NCBI RefSeq assembly: GCF_024586455.1
Contig: NC_065923.1
Location: forward strand, 66,003,076-66,067,075
Reading direction: 5' to 3'
Length of the DNA: 64,000 nt
Source of the DNA: Bactrocera neohumeralis
Lineage: Eukaryota; Arthropoda; Insecta; Diptera; Tephritidae
Of the stretch, positions 60,690-64,000 are shown piece by piece (the stretch's first letter is position 1; the number at the start of each line of letters is the position of its first letter). The notes below the pieces were generated by a model that ran no database searches, was not told where the DNA came from, and was given only the letters and a program-made list of their open reading frames with translations. A program made the position numbers and the translations under genes.

Positions 60690-61100
60690 ATTGTAGGAAA
60701 AAGAAAGAAACTTTTGAATCAACCATGCTTTCACTTTTCTTAGGCCCAATCGATCTTACAAAATGGTTTCTACTGATCATCCCGATATTGCAACGGTGGC
60801 AATAAGATATCTGTCTGTTAATCATCAATTTTCAAGCACAGATTCATTTATTTTACTGACGTGTTGACATTACTTGATGTTGATGGCCGTCCTGGACGTG
60901 GTTCATCGTCAACGCGTTCTCAACTTTCTTTGAATATTTTTTACCAATCAAAAACAGCTGGTCGCAACAAACAATTGACCCTGAAGGCCTTATACAACTT
61001 TTCGAACGTTTCGGCACCAGAAATTTGATTCTGCATACAAAATTTAATGGAGCTTCTTGGTTCATCGTAAACCCCGCCGAATGCACTTTATGAACGTCAG
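60690..61100 (-). mobile_element. mariner N-terminal fragment M6
   Basis: Minus strand from 61085 downward: GGVYDEPRSSIKFCMQN-like (with a stop), then QISGAETFEKLYKAF, CLLRPAVFDW, ERVDDEPRPGRPSTS (linker before the second HTH). In another frame come VLEN, VETILKDRLGLRKVKAW, and LIQKFLSF-like near 60690. These are the two DNA-binding HTH motifs of a mariner transposase, matching the layout of M3. No catalytic Asp block is readable and no terminal repeats were found. Confidence 0.78.
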
Positions 61101-64000
61101 AAAGATAAGCATTTATTAAATACTAATGATCATTTTGATGTGACATTTGGTACAGATGTCGCTGACAGTCATATCAACCTAGAAAAATATAAATTTTGAC
61201 GAATTAAATTAAGTAAGTCTTACCAATTTTTACCCACGGTAGTATCTTATAAAGCTTTGGAAACGTATATTAAAAAACCTTTCTAAACCAAAAATATCAT
61301 ATTTAATTCACAATACTTTTTATTTCATAATTGGCTTATAAATCCACCTCCAGCCGTCAGACAGTCCGCACGCGTCAAATGCTATTAATTAGCAACGAAT
61401 TACGCAGCTAAAAAAATATAAAAAAATGTGCAAGCCAAAAAAGTATTCAATTTCCTACTTCGTGCAGAGATAACGAAGAATTTTAAAATTTATTTAAAAG
61501 CGAAAACATAATACCAAAAAACGCCAAAGGGTTGCAAAAACAGAAGTGTGGAAATTCAAGATTTTTTCAGGCAACCAAACAAAAACAAAATTTAAAAGCT
61601 TAAAAATTGTGCTCAAAAATTATAAATATTTGCAAGTGTAACTCAAATTACGCGCCAACGGCGTTTAATGAAAGCGGATTAATTGAGTTATTTGAAAAGG
61701 TAGCACGTTTGTAAATGGTGGTACAGATTATTGAATTTCATTTCCTCTGCTTTTTATTTTTGAAATTTTGTATTTATTTTTATTGTAGTCAACTGCAGCT
61801 GGGTTTGTTTGCACATTTATATTATTACATTATTTTTATTAATGTGCGCAAGTCTATTTTAATATCTTAAGTAGCAGCATTTAATCCTTTTCAATTGCCT
61901 ACAGCGCCTGAGCATATGCTACGCTTACTGAACGATGTTGACTCTAAGGCGCTTTCTTTACACTTGCTTCCGGTGAAAGGTTAAAAGGCGCAAATTGTTG
62001 TATTGTAGCTTGTAGTTACGGTCATTTCACCTGCTTAAGACAGAAACAAGTGGGCAATTCAAAGGTATTAGCGCCATACAAATTTTCGTAAGTCGCCTGT
62101 AAGTATGCTATAAAATAATGCTTGCCTTATGTTTTTTCTTTTTGCCTAGACTACTGCAATTGAGTGCCAATTGTTCATGCTTAAGGCAATAAAGTGTTTT
62201 AAAATCCGCACATTAAGAATAAATTGGTCGAGGCGAAAAGAGGGTCTAAGACTAATAAGTGCCAGGCTGCTGGTAGCGTAAAGAGCTGAAGTAAACTGCA
62301 AAAAAATAAATAAATATTTCATCAGCAATGACAATATATAGTCGAAAAAGAAGTTGTGTGCTAACACAAAACATACAGACCTTTAAAAGTCCTTTATAAA
62401 CAACCCCCATACATTTTTCTCACCTTAAACTTTCTCACCACCAGCTTCGCGCGCTTTTGGGTTCGACTAAATAGACTAATAACAATTTTCGGCAACGAAT
62501 ATAATTTTTTACATGTTCATTTCCTTCTTTCTCTTTCTCTTCGTACACCTTTCTCAATTTCGTTTTTAAATTTCCGCCATAAAAATTTCGTTGTCTACAC
62601 CTGCGACCACAATTAAGTCACACTGAGGCCGCGAAAATATAAGTGGCCGCAGCAATATGGACAAATTGTTAGCAAGGGACAGCAACTTACTCTGCTGGCT
62701 ATTTCAGCTTTACCTTTGAGTTGTGAAAATTTTCAACTTCCGGCACGCCGAAAAGTTTAAATTGAGTTAAACACAGTTCGCGTGTTAAAAAAAAAAAAAA
62801 CGAAATAACGTTCTATGTATTTTTTGCTAAATATTTATTTCCAAATCGGCATATTCATTTGCCGTCCAGATTCTTTTAACGCGAAAAAATATGAGTCCCA
62901 TTTAACATTCCTGCAACACATTAATTAATTAAACACTGCAAGACGTGACGAGGCTGTTAATTCAATTTTAAGTCAGCGACAATTTTGTAATTTTTTTATG
63001 TACTTTTTGGTGGAAAATTATTTTCACACAAAATATTTAGCAGCTGCATTTAGTTGGCGCCCGCAAAGCATCTGTTAATTTGTTTCAAAACTTTTTGGAA
63101 ACGCATAAATATAATTAAATGCAACCCTGTTCTGATGCGGTGATTTGCTGACAAAGTGACAAGGGTCAACAATAATTGGTTGCTGAAAAATTGCCTCGAT
63201 GCTAGAATGCTTTTAGTTCACATCTGGTTTTTGAAAGTTTTAAATACTTATTATTAAATAGTTGTTTGGAAAAGTGAACTGCAAATTACTTTTTCTAAGA
63301 AAGAATCTTGGCATTGAGACCTCTGTATATCATAGAAGTTTCAGAGATTTAAGAAATAATGAATCATAAATGAGAACTAGTCAAAAACATTCTAATATCC
63401 TGTTTTATAAACGGGGTATCAAAACTAACTGGGAATTATAGTGTCAATTTTCACTGTCTGTGTCTTTCTCTAACTTAAAATAAGAAATCCAACACGTTTC
63501 TCGTTTTCTTAAATAACTTAAGTACCTTGCAAAAGATTATATGATGCCTGTTGGTGTTACCAAATCAACCGAATATACACATCTGGTAATTTCCACAAAA
63601 CGTAAGCGATACTCAGGCTTCTGCATAGAGAATTAAAAAATGGATTTAGCTTACTCCCTATCATTTAATTATCCGACAAGTGTAAAGACCTGGAACTTTG
63701 AGTGGCTATTTCTTAAATTAACTGAGAGAACTTTTGCTAGTTTTTTCCTCCATCTTGGAGATTTTACTTAGAACTGAAAAAATCTAAGATTAAAATCTCC
63801 GATTCCTCATACAAAGTCCTGAAGATCTTTAGTTTTCAAGGTTTCTTATGTGCCTCAGTACATATAAGGTATAATGTCTAAAGTAAGTAAAAGTTTAATG
63901 TAGAACTACATCTTTAGATGGACCAGATATTTCTTTCGGAACCTCTTCAACTTCATCTCTATTGTCCTTAGGGTGTTATTTTATTACAAATAACTCCGTA
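61101..64000. other. Gene-free right flank
   Basis: No supported gene. A poly-A run lies at about 62788-62801. The region 61360-61900 and parts of 62400-63150 are typical non-repetitive AT-rich fly DNA with TAATTA motifs. No transposon motifs seen. Confidence 0.45.

Noticed and set aside
1..64000. CRISPR array, operons, rRNA or phage features
   Set aside because: No regularly spaced direct repeats, no ribosome-binding-site-linked gene strings; the content is clearly animal nuclear DNA.

Overview
The window is 64 kb of AT-rich, gene-poor DNA from a higher dipteran, probably a tephritid-type fruit fly. That placement is an inference from three things: many TATATGTATA, CAACAA and TTTGCATATG-type tracts, the mix of transposon relics (mariner, Tc1/mariner-like, RNase H-bearing non-LTR elements, and a (GAC[AG])n-bearing mini-me/INE-like repeat), and one fly-type TATA + Inr + DPE core promoter. 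I see no bacterial operons, no CRISPR array, no rRNA and no tRNA that I can support. Most open frames are chance products of AT-rich sequence or broken transposon genes.

Only one locus looks like an ordinary host gene. It is an intronless 192-codon gene on the minus strand (32486-33064). Its protein has a Ser/Ala/Thr-rich middle and a compact C-terminal amphipathic segment. Upstream lies a core promoter with correct internal spacing (TATA 33276-33283, initiator A+1 at 33250, DPE at +28 to +32), followed by a 186-nt leader without any ATG. Two K-box-like TGTGAT motifs lie downstream of the stop. I do not recognise the protein family.

The rest is a graveyard of mobile elements. From left to right: a Jockey-like reverse transcriptase remnant (4.19-4.56 kb); copy 1 of a Tc1/mariner-like family (7.04-7.64 kb, minus); copy 2 (10.64-11.22 kb, plus); a long imperfect hairpin (13.17-13.27 kb); a mini-me-like copy (16.6-16.97 kb); part of a LINE-derived short element (19.26-19.43 kb); an RNase H-type non-LTR element with a YVDD box (22.59-23.32 kb); a mini-me-like copy (26.04-26.56 kb); a 465-bp LINE-derived element with a 12-bp target-site duplication (26.72-27.19 kb); a 41-bp LINE-tail insertion with an 11-bp target-site duplication (27.95-28.02 kb); and Tc1/mariner-like copy 3 (28.28-29.32 kb, nearly full length).

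After an AT-rich block and the host gene come another partial LINE-derived copy (35.53-35.67 kb), a 684-bp TTAA-flanked inverted-repeat element (36.2-36.89 kb), a mini-me-like copy (38.5-38.9 kb), an RTE-like C-terminus (40.1-40.45 kb), an RNase H-type fragment (41.3-41.99 kb), a chimera of two mariners (43.39-45.1 kb), another RNase H fragment (46.99-47.54 kb), a third mariner (47.75-48.68 kb), a mini-me-like copy (51.5-52.0 kb), a 667-bp mariner deletion derivative with intact ends (52.52-53.19 kb), a further mariner deletion derivative (56.3-56.5 kb), an RNase H fragment (56.73-57.5 kb), a mini-me-like copy (57.6-57.9 kb), a mariner deletion derivative (59.27-59.95 kb) and a mariner N-terminal fragment (60.69-61.1 kb).

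The mobile elements do not form one pathway. No copy keeps an intact transposase or reverse transcriptase, so any movement would need enzymes encoded elsewhere. Several short derivatives keep their ends (36.2, 52.5 and 59.3 kb) and could be mobilised only if a matching source is active elsewhere in the genome.
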